Assembly: GCF_900313065.1 (NCBI RefSeq)
Contig: NZ_OMPU01000012.1
Span: forward strand, 1-45,772
DNA length: 45,772 bases
Source: Kiloniella sp. EL199
GTDB lineage: Bacteria > Pseudomonadota > Alphaproteobacteria > Kiloniellales > Kiloniellaceae
Direction: 5' to 3'
Shown: positions 9,532-18,112 of the stretch, piece after piece
How the letters are laid out: every line of letters starts with the position of its first letter
How positions within the stretch are numbered: position 1 is the stretch's first letter
Translations under genes and position numbers: made by a program
The notes under the pieces: generated by a model
The model's input: only the letters and a program-made list of their open reading frames with translations
Told to the model about the DNA's origin: nothing
The model's database searches: none

Positions 9532-9813
9532 CTAAGACTTCAAATCTTTCAACAAATTTTTGAGTTCTTGCTTTCTCTCCATAGGAATCAAACGCCAGTC
9601 ACATCCCTTTATCGCCCCCTCCAAGGCGTAGAGATAGTTAACTGAAAGTCTGTGCTCATCGCAAAAACGAAAGTATAGTCGCCTGAACACTTCTTCTGCC
9701 CCCAGTTCAATCAAATGGCTAGACGATGTAATCCCAATATCTGCCAACTGAGCAACGGACTTAGGTCCCAGATTTTTTAAAGCAAGAAGATCTTCTTTTG
9801 GATCACGGCTCAT
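9532..9813 (-). CDS. TfoX C-terminal domain protein
   Basis: A 93-residue protein that is essentially only the TfoX_C domain (PF04994), a helix-hairpin-helix-like fold: LKNLGPKSVAQLADIGI (12-28) is the HhH-type motif and YLYALEGAIKGCDW (60-73) is the second conserved block. Stand-alone forms are common and of unknown role; the domain is named after the competence regulator TfoX/Sxy. It is divergent from recX with fewer than 30 bases between the longest frames, so the two promoters must overlap the coding ends or recX must start further in. Confidence 0.85.
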   Translation of the reverse strand: MSRDPKEDLLALKNLGPKSVAQLADIGITSSSHLIELGAEEVFRRLYFRFCDEHRLSVNYLYALEGAIKGCDWRLIPMERKQELKNLLKDLKS

Positions 9814-9840
9814 TTTGACATAATTTATTCAACAAAAAAA

Positions 9841-10467
9841 TTGGCCTCGGAACATCGCCGTGGCATGTATAAGAACATGATGGAACGGTCAGAAAAAAAC
9901 AACCGCGAACAGCCCAAACCTAAAGTTCCGCGAAAAGCGACAGCAAAATATCTGGGCAACGTTGCCAGGTTTTATCTGGAACGCTACGCAACGACCGAGG
10001 CTGGCTTGCGTCGCTATCTTATGCGCAAAGTGAACCTTTCTGCGAAGGAGCATGGAACAGTCCCTCAGGAAGGGGCAGAGATCATTGAAGATCTGATCTC
10101 TAAGTTCCGCGACTTGAATTTTCTGAACGATGCCCGCTACGCCGAAGGCCGAAGCGGCAGTTTACACCGCAAAGGCATGTCACTGCGCGCCATTCGACAG
10201 GACCTGTCTCTCAAGGGTGTCCCTGAAGACCTCATCAACAACGCCATAGATCTTATTCGCGAAGAAAGCAGTAATCCTGATCTGGAAGCCGCGATCTCCT
10301 ATGCCCGAAAACGTCGTCTCGGCCCTTACCGAACAGACGACAAACGTGAAGAATGCCGAGACAAGGATCTCGCCGCACTGGGCCGGAAAGGTTTCTCTTT
10401 TGCCATAGCAGAACGCGTCATTCTCGCCGATGATATCGAAGAACTGGAAGATGAAGCGAGACTGTAA
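9841..10467 (+). CDS. recX: Regulatory protein RecX
   Basis: RecX binds RecA filaments and limits recombination and SOS signalling in the cytosol. The three-helix repeats are recognisable: a first repeat near YLERYATTEAGLRRYLMRKV, a second with DLNFLNDARYAEGRSGS and a third with RKGMSLRAIRQDLSLKGV. Length about 200 residues is normal. The longest frame begins at TTG 9841, but ATG codons at 9865, 9877 and 9880 are more likely starts. No clear ribosome-binding site decides among them. The lysine-rich leader RSEKNNREQPKPKVPRKATAK would be kept with any of these starts. recA is not in the window. Confidence 0.9.
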   Translation: MASEHRRGMYKNMMERSEKNNREQPKPKVPRKATAKYLGNVARFYLERYATTEAGLRRYLMRKVNLSAKEHGTVPQEGAEIIEDLISKFRDLNFLNDARYAEGRSGSLHRKGMSLRAIRQDLSLKGVPEDLINNAIDLIREESSNPDLEAAISYARKRRLGPYRTDDKREECRDKDLAALGRKGFSFAIAERVILADDIEELEDEARL

Positions 10468-10501
10468 ATTAAACATAAAAAACGGATAATAATGTGACTT
10501 G

Positions 10502-10717
10502 ATGAAAAACTATATATACACTCTAGTGTTTTTACTTTTAACCTTATTAATAATACTCTTTCTCCAGAACCCGATAGTAAGTTTGATTTGCTTCATAATC
10601 GGCGCTTTAGTCGCGTTTATTGATTTAGTGCAGTGTATTAGAAACAAAACCCCACTTATCAAATCAATATGGACCTTCATCAAAGACATTTGGAACGCCT
10701 TATATATACTAGGCTAA
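10502..10717 (+). CDS. Small two-helix membrane protein, hypothetical
   Basis: The ATG at 10502 opens a 71-residue frame with two predicted membrane helices (about residues 4-22 and 25-44) followed by an amphipathic tail. It starts 34 bases after recX on the same strand. The stretch is more AT-rich than its neighbours, as often for small membrane proteins, and no strong Shine-Dalgarno is seen. No family recognised. It may be real and co-transcribed with recX, but a chance frame is not excluded. Confidence 0.4.
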   Translation: MKNYIYTLVFLLLTLLIILFLQNPIVSLICFIIGALVAFIDLVQCIRNKTPLIKSIWTFIKDIWNALYILG

Positions 10718-10744
10718 AAGATCGAGTCCCCCCTCAAACCTCAG

Positions 10745-11554
10745 TTAAGTGATTGACGTTCCATGTGGCTTTCTCGCCACAGCACACCACAATCTATGCG
10801 GAATAAACAAGGGGTCATCAGGAAATTCCCGGCGTAGCAAATCGCGATGCTCTTCATCAAAATCAACAACATCTTCAGGGGACAGCGAAGCAGAAACACC
10901 GGCTGAAGCCCTGATACGGCCACGCCAGTCTTCATGGCTATAGCGGACCAGTAGATCCTGGCTGAAAGTTTCAATGTTTTCAAAATCACCTGTTGCCAAA
11001 TCTATCGTCCACTGTGGATAGATGCCCGTTCCTCCTGACATTTCCCACGCCGGATTGTGTTTGGAAATAAGACTTTCTGTTGCTGACACAACGTTTCCAG
11101 ACAAAGGGAGCCAATCAAAATGACAAATAGCAAGATACCCCCCGGGCTTGAGTATCCGTTGACACTCTGCGGTGGCTTTCTCTGCCTCAAACCAGTGCCA
11201 ACACTGCCCCGCAGTCACAACATCAAAACAACCGCTATCAAGACCTGTTGCTTCCGAACTGCCTTGTTGAAACGTAGCCCGAACGCCTTCGTTTTGTGCC
11301 ATTAATCGCGCCTGTTCCAGAATGGCTTCAGCAGGGTCAATTCCGGTAACATTGACATCTCGCGCTGCAAATCCGCGGGCAAGAGTCCCTGTGCCGGTTC
11401 CCAGGTCAACAAGTGATTGTCCGGGAACACCTATCCCCCGTTCTTTCAACAAATCAAAAACAAGTGGTGGAAATCCGGCCCTGTGTTTTGCGTAATCTTG
11501 GGCGGTTTTACCAAAATCTATTCCGTCAGAATTTACTTTTCCGATTTCTCGCAT
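10745..11554 (-). CDS. Class I SAM-dependent methyltransferase
   Basis: The 269-residue protein has the Rossmann methyltransferase motifs: motif I LVDLGTGTGTLARGFA (about 49-64), the acidic end of strand 2 in VTGIDPAEAIL, motif IV CFDVVTAGQCWHWFEAEKA and motif VI RILKPGGYLAI. The QCWHWF...A signature matches the Methyltransf_11/25 group annotated as small-molecule or ubiquinone/menaquinone-like methyltransferases. The substrate cannot be inferred because neither neighbour suggests a pathway. It is a single-gene unit convergent with the small membrane gene at 10502. The 260-bp upstream gap contains a 12-bp AT palindrome (11569-11580) and a 7-bp hairpin (11589-11613). Confidence 0.9.
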   Translation of the reverse strand: MREIGKVNSDGIDFGKTAQDYAKHRAGFPPLVFDLLKERGIGVPGQSLVDLGTGTGTLARGFAARDVNVTGIDPAEAILEQARLMAQNEGVRATFQQGSSEATGLDSGCFDVVTAGQCWHWFEAEKATAECQRILKPGGYLAICHFDWLPLSGNVVSATESLISKHNPAWEMSGGTGIYPQWTIDLATGDFENIETFSQDLLVRYSHEDWRGRIRASAGVSASLSPEDVVDFDEEHRDLLRREFPDDPLFIPHRLWCAVARKPHGTSIT

Positions 11555-11814
11555 TTTTTTCTTCTATAAATAATATTATTTGAAAACCCAAACTTACCAG
11601 GACGGCAAGTTTGATTGTATTGAGGCTCAATTACGTCATACTATTTTAAGCATAAGAGGGCCTTAACACCTGAAGCAGAAATTTATTCATTATTTCTATG
11701 TCAGAATAATGTGATCAAGAGATCATTGAAAACCTGCTTAAAACCTACAATCATTACTATAGGACAACAGAACCCTAAAACCAATGCGATTATATGATTA
11801 AGGGGAACAAATTA

Positions 11815-12288
11815 ATGAACATAAAATCACTCACGATTGCACTATCCACAACAGGATTTCTCTTGAGCGCTTCCGGGCCAAGCCTTGCGGCAAGCAGCGG
11901 AGGAGATAACAGTTGGGGAAACAATTCGAATTCGGATCTAAAAACCGCAATCAAGTTAATCAAAGACAAAAAATATAGCGACGCTCAGCCTCTTTTACAA
12001 AAGACCATCAAAGCTGATCCTGATAACGCTGATGCTTATAACATGCTCGGCTATAGCCAACGGAAGCTCGGGAACAAAGATGTTGCGCTTAGTTATTACA
12101 ACAAAGCACTTGATTTAAACCCGCGTCATCGTGGAGCCAACGAATACCTCGGACAGCTTTATCTGGAGCTAAACAAACCAGCCAAAGCAAAAGAGCGTCT
12201 GGAAGTTCTGGATAAAAGTTGCACCTTTGGGTGCGATGAATACACCTCACTCAAAGAAGCAATCGAAGCTTACGAAAAAGCTCAATAA
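11815..12288 (+). CDS. Secreted tetratricopeptide repeat protein
   Basis: I start at ATG 11815 because AGGGGA lies eight bases before it; the frame is open from 11794. The N-terminus is a signal peptide (hydrophobic LTIALSTTGFLLSASG, cleavage near SLA-AS), so the protein is periplasmic. After a Gly/Ser/Asn-rich linker come two to three TPR units (KYSDAQPLLQKTIKADPDN; AYNMLGYSQRKLGNKDVALSY; ALDLNPRHRGANEYLGQLYL). Two cysteines near the C-terminus (SCTFGC) could form a disulfide. TPRs mediate protein contacts and no enzymatic domain is present. It converges tightly with the cyclase gene (8-base gap), without a terminator between them. Confidence 0.88.
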   Translation: MNIKSLTIALSTTGFLLSASGPSLAASSGGDNSWGNNSNSDLKTAIKLIKDKKYSDAQPLLQKTIKADPDNADAYNMLGYSQRKLGNKDVALSYYNKALDLNPRHRGANEYLGQLYLELNKPAKAKERLEVLDKSCTFGCDEYTSLKEAIEAYEKAQ

Positions 12289-12296
12289 CCCTGTAT

Positions 12297-13958
12297 TCAG
12301 ACAGCTGGAAGATCCTTCGCACTTTCAAGCGACCAGATATCCATCCCGTCCTGCCGTCCTCTGACTTGAATATGTTGCCGGGGAAAATCATCCAGGTTTA
12401 CCCCGGCGATATTTGCGAGCGGTTGAGACACAACAAGTTGTGATTTTAAATCTTTGGTCATCCCCTCTAAACGGCTGGCAGTATTCACCGCGTCTCCAAT
12501 TGCTGTAATAGAGGTCGCCTGTCCCCACCCCAATTCCCCGACGATAACGGGGCCTGTGTGAACACCGATCCCGATACGAAGAGGCTCGGGTAATTCATGG
12601 GCAAGATGGGCATTAAGCTCATCCAGCTTTTCGGCCATTCGCCGTGCGGCCCGCAAAGCATTCTTGCATCCCGTTTCCACACCGCGATCAATACCAAACA
12701 GTGCCATAACACCGTCGCCGATAAATTTGTCCAGACGCCCGCCAGACTCTTCGACAGCGGTTCCCATCGCTTCAAAGTAGCGGTTCAGAATAAAGACAAC
12801 ATCATAGGGGAGCTTCTTTTCCGACAGGGTTGTAAAACCTCTGATATCGGCAAAAAGAATGGCAATCTCTCGTTCTTGCCCTTGCGAAATCGAACTGTGT
12901 TCCCGTCGCGCGGCCTTCAAACCGCTTTTTGCAGGTAACAAAGGCGTCATCTCAACATCTGCAATGGGATAGGTCTGGCACGCCAAACGCATATTATCCG
13001 ATGCCCCGATCCGGGTAAGAACCTTACGTTCACCGGACTCGCTTTCTGGTAGATGACCCAACCCCTTGCCAACACGAACACGACAGGTAGAACAACGCCC
13101 CTTGCCACCGCAAACGGCTGCATGTGGCATGTTATTCAGATGGCTCACATCAAGTAAGCTGGTGCCCTTTATCGCACGAAACGATTTACCGTTGGGATAT
13201 GTCACTTTAAAGGTTCCCTGCCACCGCTGAATGGCATAGCGAACCCAACGCCCGATAATTACAGTCGAAATCACCCCGGCAAAGACAAATTGAATAACCG
13301 TTTCAAGACGGTAGATATCTCGAGCTTCTTCTGCCGTTGGCAGGTTGTAACCACTAAAAAATGACTTTTGCCACTGGGGATCAGCAGCAAGCTTCATAAC
13401 ATCCAAACTTGCAACGTAGTAGCCCGCCATAGATAGAGCGGGAACAACAACAGCAAAGGAAAGAGCCAAAGATTTGTAATATGCATAAGCGGGCTTATAT
13501 CGCAGCCAATAATGGATACCCACACAGCCATGCACCCACCCCAAGATCATCAATATAGCCTGTCGATACCCTGCATCTATATTATGAACAATCAGGGCAT
13601 AGAGTACATACACATAGTTATCTTCTACGCCATAGATCTCATGCGCAAACCGCGTCCCTAAAATGTGCAAAATCAACAAAAAGGGAATAAGCAGGCCAGA
13701 GAGGAGTTGAGCCATCTCCCAGAACTTCATATGTAGATGCTGACGCTGATAAACACCCCATAAAGAAAGGGCCATGTGAGAGGACAGGGAAAGGTATAAA
13801 AGTAGAGTGCCAACAGGATTTCGCCACAAAGCCAAAAAGGCTTTACGTCCTTCATCCATTGCCTCAATAGAATGGAGACCAAGGATATGGTTCAACAAGT
13901 GCGTGAGAATATATACAAAAAGTACAAGCCCACCATAGAGACGGATTGTCCGAACCAT
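12297..13958 (-). CDS. cyaC: Membrane adenylate cyclase with diheme-type anchor and [2Fe-2S] domain (CyaC type)
   Basis: A three-part sensor cyclase of 553 residues. Residues 1-245 form about six membrane helices with membrane-located histidines (H20, H24, H61, H98, H125, H143, H149), like the diheme anchor of succinate-quinone oxidoreductases. Residues 250-345 are a plant-type ferredoxin with C283-x5-C289-x2-C292 and C327. Residues 363-545 are a class III cyclase with metal aspartates D371 and D415, K411 and T485 in the base-recognition positions, and N492 and R496 for transition-state stabilisation, so it should be active. Sinorhizobium meliloti CyaC has this plan and responds to quinone redox state. 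The inferred job here is to turn respiratory redox state into cAMP. The leader contains a long hairpin (13991-14028). Confidence 0.92.
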   Translation of the reverse strand: MVRTIRLYGGLVLFVYILTHLLNHILGLHSIEAMDEGRKAFLALWRNPVGTLLLYLSLSSHMALSLWGVYQRQHLHMKFWEMAQLLSGLLIPFLLILHILGTRFAHEIYGVEDNYVYVLYALIVHNIDAGYRQAILMILGWVHGCVGIHYWLRYKPAYAYYKSLALSFAVVVPALSMAGYYVASLDVMKLAADPQWQKSFFSGYNLPTAEEARDIYRLETVIQFVFAGVISTVIIGRWVRYAIQRWQGTFKVTYPNGKSFRAIKGTSLLDVSHLNNMPHAAVCGGKGRCSTCRVRVGKGLGHLPESESGERKVLTRIGASDNMRLACQTYPIADVEMTPLLPAKSGLKAARREHSSISQGQEREIAILFADIRGFTTLSEKKLPYDVVFILNRYFEAMGTAVEESGGRLDKFIGDGVMALFGIDRGVETGCKNALRAARRMAEKLDELNAHLAHELPEPLRIGIGVHTGPVIVGELGWGQATSITAIGDAVNTASRLEGMTKDLKSQLVVSQPLANIAGVNLDDFPRQHIQVRGRQDGMDIWSLESAKDLPAV

Positions 13959-13990
13959 GTAGTTTTACCCTTCTCTCTATTCCAACATTA

Positions 13991-14028
13991 TTTTGTTGCA
14001 CCTTGGATGGAGACAAGCTGCAACAAAA
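13991..14028. other. Long hairpin in the leader of the CyaC-type cyclase gene
   Basis: TTTTGTTGCA (13991-14000) pairs perfectly with TGCAACAAAA (14019-14028). After one mismatch the stem continues with CTTG/CAAG, leaving an 8-nt loop. It lies 33 bases upstream of the minus-strand ATG at 13958, ahead of a good ribosome-binding site (AGAGAGAAGGG). It lacks a T-run directly after the stem in either direction, so it is not an obvious terminator. It could be an operator or an mRNA leader structure. Confidence 0.6.
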
Positions 14029-14150
14029 AACGTGCACTTTTCCTTAAATATCCGGGTTTATTGTCGTTCTAGTTATAAATTCTTGTCGCGAAAAGAACGA
14101 GTAATTAATTAATAGCTGAGTAGGATAATAGGGAATAGGAATGATATCCA

Positions 14151-14420
14151 GTGCAGGAAACCAATATCGTGACGTCAAGATTATCCCGGGAAGAAAGAAC
14201 AGCCCGTCGTAAACAACGACGCGAAAAACTTCTTCAGGAACTTGATTCCTCTATCCCGTCACCCTGTACCTCTGTTTGCCAGATGGACGATCTGACTCAA
14301 CTGTGTATTGGCTGTCATCGAACAATAGATGAGATCAGAGATTGGGTCATCATGACAGGGGATGAAAAACAAGATCTTCTGGAATCAATCAATCAACGAC
14401 GCACTGGCATGGTCGCTTAA
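14151..14420 (+). CDS. DUF1289 family protein
   Basis: An 89-residue protein with the DUF1289 core PSPCTSVCQMDDLTQLCIGC (cysteines 39, 43, 52, 55) followed by HRTIDEIRDW. The four cysteines in CxxxC...CxxC spacing suggest a small zinc or iron-sulfur site. The chosen start is GTG 14151, with AGGA ten bases upstream. The N-terminal third is a basic, probably helical segment (REERTARRKQRREKL). Role unknown; the family is widespread in Proteobacteria and often near metabolic genes. Confidence 0.85.
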   Translation: MQETNIVTSRLSREERTARRKQRREKLLQELDSSIPSPCTSVCQMDDLTQLCIGCHRTIDEIRDWVIMTGDEKQDLLESINQRRTGMVA

Positions 14421-14819
14421 TAAGACAACCTGACCGTCATTCAACTTTCTTTACTACTTCGCCTTCTTAAAACTTTACGCCATAAAATTGTTGGCAAGAA
14501 CCATCAGATCTTCTGCTAGAATTCTGGGATCTGCCCGCAAAGCTTTATTCGTCACGCAATAGCCTTCAAAAAACGGCAAGCGCAGACGCATCATTTTATA
14601 CTGGTATTAGTTCTTATCCCAATCCAGTAGGACCTGACTTACATATCAGATCCTATGACCTACTCTTTACATGGGCTATGGTTATCATATCTTTATTTCT
14701 CTGGGAATTTTGGTTTAACCATGAACAAATTAATTCACTCTAATTGCCCTAGATCAATTATTTTTCCTCAAATCATCGCCATAACCTGGACCAGTTAATA
14801 CGCAAATACTGGTTTTCCA
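14421..14819. other. 399-bp gap without a convincing gene
   Basis: No tRNA, terminator or strong promoter is evident. The best frame is a 39-codon minus-strand ORF at 14475-14594 (MMRLRLPFFEGYCVTNKA at its start). It has plausible codon use but no ribosome-binding site, so I do not call it a gene. The last 150 bases before the U32 gene are AT-rich and probably hold its promoter. Confidence 0.4.
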
Positions 14820-16466
14820 ATGGTCAAGATTGTATCACGCCCTCAAAAATCCGAATTGCTTATGCCTGCCGGATCATTAGAGAAACTTAAAATAGCCGTA
14901 TTATACGGTGCGGACGCCATTTATTTGGGCACACCGGATATGTCACTCAGGACAAAATCTTCCTTTACTCTGGAAGAAGTTGTCGAGGGTGTTCAATTTG
15001 CCCACGCACATGGAAAACGGGTTTACCTGACTCTCAATCTTTTCTCGCATAACAAGGATATCCCCAAGCTTCCGCTGTTTATTGAGACAATCAAGGCTAT
15101 CAAACCGGATGGCTTTATCATCGCAGATCCCGGTGTTTTTCAATATGTCAAAGACAATGCGCCAGAGCTTGAACTTCATATTTCGACTCAAGCTAATGTC
15201 TGTTCCTGGATTTCGGTTGATTTCTGGCAAAAACAAGGGGCAAGTCTTTGCGTTCTTGCCCGCGAAGCCAACTATCAGGAACTGTGCGAAATACGTGAAA
15301 AATGTCCGGAAATAAAATTGGAAGCCTTTGTGCACGGCGCAATGTGCATGACATATTCCGGCAGGTGTTTGTTATCCAATTTCATGTCGGAACGTGGTGC
15401 CAATCAGGGTAATTGCGCCAACAGTTGCCGATGGCATTACAAAGTGCACATGAAACTCAAAGATGGAACAGTTAAAGAGCTCAATCTGTCAGAAGAGAAT
15501 CTGGATCTTTTCGAGTTCATGATGGAAGAAGAATGCCGTCAGGGTGAGTTGATGCCCATCGAAGAGGATGAACGCGGGTCCTATATTCTCAACTCCAAAG
15601 ATCTGTGCCTTATGCCAAAACTTGATGATTATCTCAGGATCGGAGTTGATTCACTCAAGGTAGAAGGCCGGAACAAAAGTGCTTACTACGTTGCCGTAAC
15701 AGCGAGAGCCTATCGACAAGCCATTGATGACTGGTACCAAGACCCGGACAACTGGTCACCGGATAGCTATATGGAAGAACTTTCAACAGTTCCAAGTCGC
15801 GGGTATACCCTTGCGTTCCACAACGGTCGTCTTGAAAACCATGCCCACAACTACGAACATACAAAAACCTTTGCCGATTATGAATACGCCGGATACATCG
15901 AGAAAATTACGAATGAAGGACTTCATATCGCTGTCAAAAACCGTTTACAGGCCGGTGATGTTCTAGAGTTACTTCCCCCGGGTACTCTGGAGACAATTTT
16001 GATCCGTCTCTACGAGTTTATCGATGCGAAATCCAAACAGACCCATGACGTCATTAATGCAGGACAAAAACCTATCATTCTTATTCCCTGGTCTCTTTTT
16101 GATCAGGAAGATATCCCATCCCTACAACAAAAACTTTGCGAACAGACGGTCATCAGAAAAGAAAAATCCCTGACACAGGCAGAGTGGGATCGATTGAAGC
16201 TAGACGCAACAGCTCAAAGAATAGAGTTGGGTACAGGTAGCGATACTCTTTACCAAAAACAGCGTGACAAACTCCAAGCTTCGATCTTTGAGGAAAATGG
16301 TGAACGCATTCCCAAAACGCCGCGGATTGGCACCGAAGGCTGTTGTGGTCGCGGTTGCAACGGTTGCGCAATTTTTTGGCACGACCCGATCTATGAAAAG
16401 GCCAGAACTCTGTTAGCCCAGAAAAAACAGGGCGAAATGTTTGATCGCGATATGAAGGACGCTTAA
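14820..16466 (+). CDS. Peptidase U32 family protein, TrhP/YegQ-like, with cysteine-rich C-terminus
   Basis: U32 proteins are not proven proteases; characterised members hydroxylate tRNA or rRNA bases (TrhP, RlhA) or ubiquinone precursors (UbiU/V). The start ELLMPAGSLEKLKIAVLYGAD and the core YSGRCLLSNFMSERGANQGN are diagnostic. Cysteines 176, 183, 199 and 203 match the four expected Fe-S ligands. At 548 residues it is about 90 longer than E. coli TrhP, and it ends with C508, C509, C513, C516 in GCCGRGCNGC, a second possible metal site. The best guess is 5-hydroxyuridine formation on tRNA, but the paralogue cannot be fixed by eye. Single-gene unit. Confidence 0.88.
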   Translation: MVKIVSRPQKSELLMPAGSLEKLKIAVLYGADAIYLGTPDMSLRTKSSFTLEEVVEGVQFAHAHGKRVYLTLNLFSHNKDIPKLPLFIETIKAIKPDGFIIADPGVFQYVKDNAPELELHISTQANVCSWISVDFWQKQGASLCVLAREANYQELCEIREKCPEIKLEAFVHGAMCMTYSGRCLLSNFMSERGANQGNCANSCRWHYKVHMKLKDGTVKELNLSEENLDLFEFMMEEECRQGELMPIEEDERGSYILNSKDLCLMPKLDDYLRIGVDSLKVEGRNKSAYYVAVTARAYRQAIDDWYQDPDNWSPDSYMEELSTVPSRGYTLAFHNGRLENHAHNYEHTKTFADYEYAGYIEKITNEGLHIAVKNRLQAGDVLELLPPGTLETILIRLYEFIDAKSKQTHDVINAGQKPIILIPWSLFDQEDIPSLQQKLCEQTVIRKEKSLTQAEWDRLKLDATAQRIELGTGSDTLYQKQRDKLQASIFEENGERIPKTPRIGTEGCCGRGCNGCAIFWHDPIYEKARTLLAQKKQGEMFDRDMKDA

Positions 16467-16535
16467 ATTCCCAGCAACAAAGCTTGTAAGCATCACACAG
16501 AACCAAAAGGGTCGGTCACATCGGGCTGCTTTGCT

Positions 16536-16559
16536 CTATACTATAATTGGTTAGTATAG
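16536..16559. repeat. Inverted repeat between convergent genes
   Basis: CTATACTA (16536-16543) and TAGTATAG (16552-16559) form a perfect 8-bp stem with an 8-nt loop in the 100-bp gap between the convergent U32 and nucleotidyltransferase-like genes. It is AT-rich and lacks a T-run, so termination by it would be weak. Confidence 0.4.
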
Positions 16560-16566
16560 TTAATAC

Positions 16567-17022
16567 TCAGAACTTACCAAGGTTGTTATCCAGCCATTTT
16601 TTCAGAGCACCTGCCTTGTCTGTTTTACCCAATAGCTGATAAGCTTTCACCCAATATTCAACCTTGGACAACGGAAGCCCGTCGCGATAGAGATGTGCTT
16701 TTGAAGGAATCTCATATCGCTCCCCGTCTTTTTCAATGGCAAAGCCTCCAATGATCTCAACTTTGAAGCCACTCAAGGCGATCTGAATTAAATAACTTGA
16801 GTTAAAAGGTGCCTTAGGACCCAAAACCTGGAACTCAAGACCAAGAATAGCCTTTCGAACTGCGTCCAGTGAAGCATCTGTGAGAAGATCCCAATCTCCA
16901 ACATCGTCCTGAAGTCCAAGAAAATAAAGTAATCCGCTACCACCAATAGAAAAGCTTATATTATTCTTCTCAAGACGTGAGATAACTTTGTAAAGGTGTC
17001 GTTCTTGACCATTCATAAGCAT
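16567..17022 (-). CDS. Nucleotidyltransferase-fold protein
   Basis: A 151-residue protein whose N-terminal half shows the nucleotidyltransferase superfamily pattern: the glycine-serine motif IGGSG (26-30) and, after a helix, the acidic pair D43-W-D45. The C-terminal part (about 110-150) is helical and basic. Stand-alone proteins of this size occur as minimal nucleotidyltransferases, including MNT-type antitoxins and aminoglycoside or lincosamide nucleotidyltransferase relatives. I see no HEPN partner gene next to it. The start could also be the ATG at 17016. It precedes no gene on its strand closely, so it seems autonomous. Substrate unknown. Confidence 0.6.
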   Translation of the reverse strand: MLMNGQERHLYKVISRLEKNNISFSIGGSGLLYFLGLQDDVGDWDLLTDASLDAVRKAILGLEFQVLGPKAPFNSSYLIQIALSGFKVEIIGGFAIEKDGERYEIPSKAHLYRDGLPLSKVEYWVKAYQLLGKTDKAGALKKWLDNNLGKF

Positions 17023-17061
17023 ATTTCATATATTAATCTATACTGCCGCGACTTGGCTTCT

Positions 17062-17880
17062 CTATTCAGCCAACAACTTTGCTGATACTTCTTTTGTCAG
17101 TTTGGCAGCGACCATTGCTGTCATACCGACAAGATCGCGATGAGGATTTAATTCGACAATGTCGGCCCCGATCAAATCAGCATCAAGACGATGTAGTGCG
17201 TTAATCAAATCACGAACAGACATCCCACCGGGTTCATGATGTGAAACACCAGGAGCAAAGGCCGGATCAAGTACATCCAGATCAATTGACACATAAAGCG
17301 GGCCATCAAACTCAACCGAAATGTCCGGATGCCAATCTTTCATGGCGATAATCTCCACCCCGAACTTTTCAGCCTGTTCTTGTTGATGTTTGTTCAAAGT
17401 CCGAATACCAACCTGAACAAGACGCTTCACGCGACCGGTTTCCATCGCCCGGGCAAAAGGACATGCATGACTGTCTCTGTTTCCCTGCATTTCATCATAA
17501 AGATCGGAATGCGCATCAAAGTGCAAAATGTTGAGATCAGGGTAGCGTTTGCTATGTGCTCTTATTAAAGGACCTGATACTGAATGATCGCCACCAATAC
17601 TTAACAGTTTTGCACCAGTCGCCATAATCTCTTCTGCTTGTTTTTCAATGAACGGGATGGCCGTAGAAGTATCGTGAAAATGTAAATCCCCAAGATCCTT
17701 GAGGCGGATATCATTCCCCAGATCATGACCATTTTCACTGGTAAGGTTTGCAGCGCCACAATGCAATGCTTCGCGCATTCTTTGTGGTCCCATCGCAGGC
17801 CCGGTCATAAAAGAGGAATTGTGATCAATAGGTAATCCCAGTAAAGCCAAATCACCCTGTTTGATGTCGTGAAGACCCAT
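17062..17880 (-). CDS. Ureohydrolase (agmatinase/arginase family)
   Basis: A manganese-dependent hydrolase of guanidino compounds. All metal ligands are present: H99 in GGDHS, D122-A-H124-S-D126, and D200/D202 in YVSIDLDVLDPAFAPG. After this comes VSHHEPGG, in place of the TGTPxPGG of textbook agmatinases, so the substrate (agmatine, arginine, guanidinobutyrate or other) is open. The 272-residue length is short for the family, with a compact N-terminus (LALLGLPIDHNSSFMTGPAMGP). It is a monocistronic gene; the argD-argF genes 12 kb away are unrelated in position. I favour the label agmatinase family without assigning a symbol. Confidence 0.85.
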   Translation of the reverse strand: MGLHDIKQGDLALLGLPIDHNSSFMTGPAMGPQRMREALHCGAANLTSENGHDLGNDIRLKDLGDLHFHDTSTAIPFIEKQAEEIMATGAKLLSIGGDHSVSGPLIRAHSKRYPDLNILHFDAHSDLYDEMQGNRDSHACPFARAMETGRVKRLVQVGIRTLNKHQQEQAEKFGVEIIAMKDWHPDISVEFDGPLYVSIDLDVLDPAFAPGVSHHEPGGMSVRDLINALHRLDADLIGADIVELNPHRDLVGMTAMVAAKLTKEVSAKLLAE

Positions 17881-18112
17881 TATCAGCCCCTGAACTGAAT
17901 ATTGTACGATAGATGTTTACTTAGCTTTTGATCAAGATGTGAAGCATGCAGAGTAGGTATTGTTCCTGAATGCTGAAATTAACAATGAGCAAGAGTTAAG
18001 TAACATGATTATAAATGTGTTTTGAAGCCAGCTTATGCTGTTAAAGAAACAGGTCAAGTCCCAGAGGCATCAGAGTGATATCAGTGTTATACCGGAAGAT
18101 ATTGGGCAAATA

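Noticed and set aside
14475-14594. 39-codon minus-strand frame before the U32 gene
   Set aside because: Plausible codons but no ribosome-binding site; kept only as a note in the gap entry.
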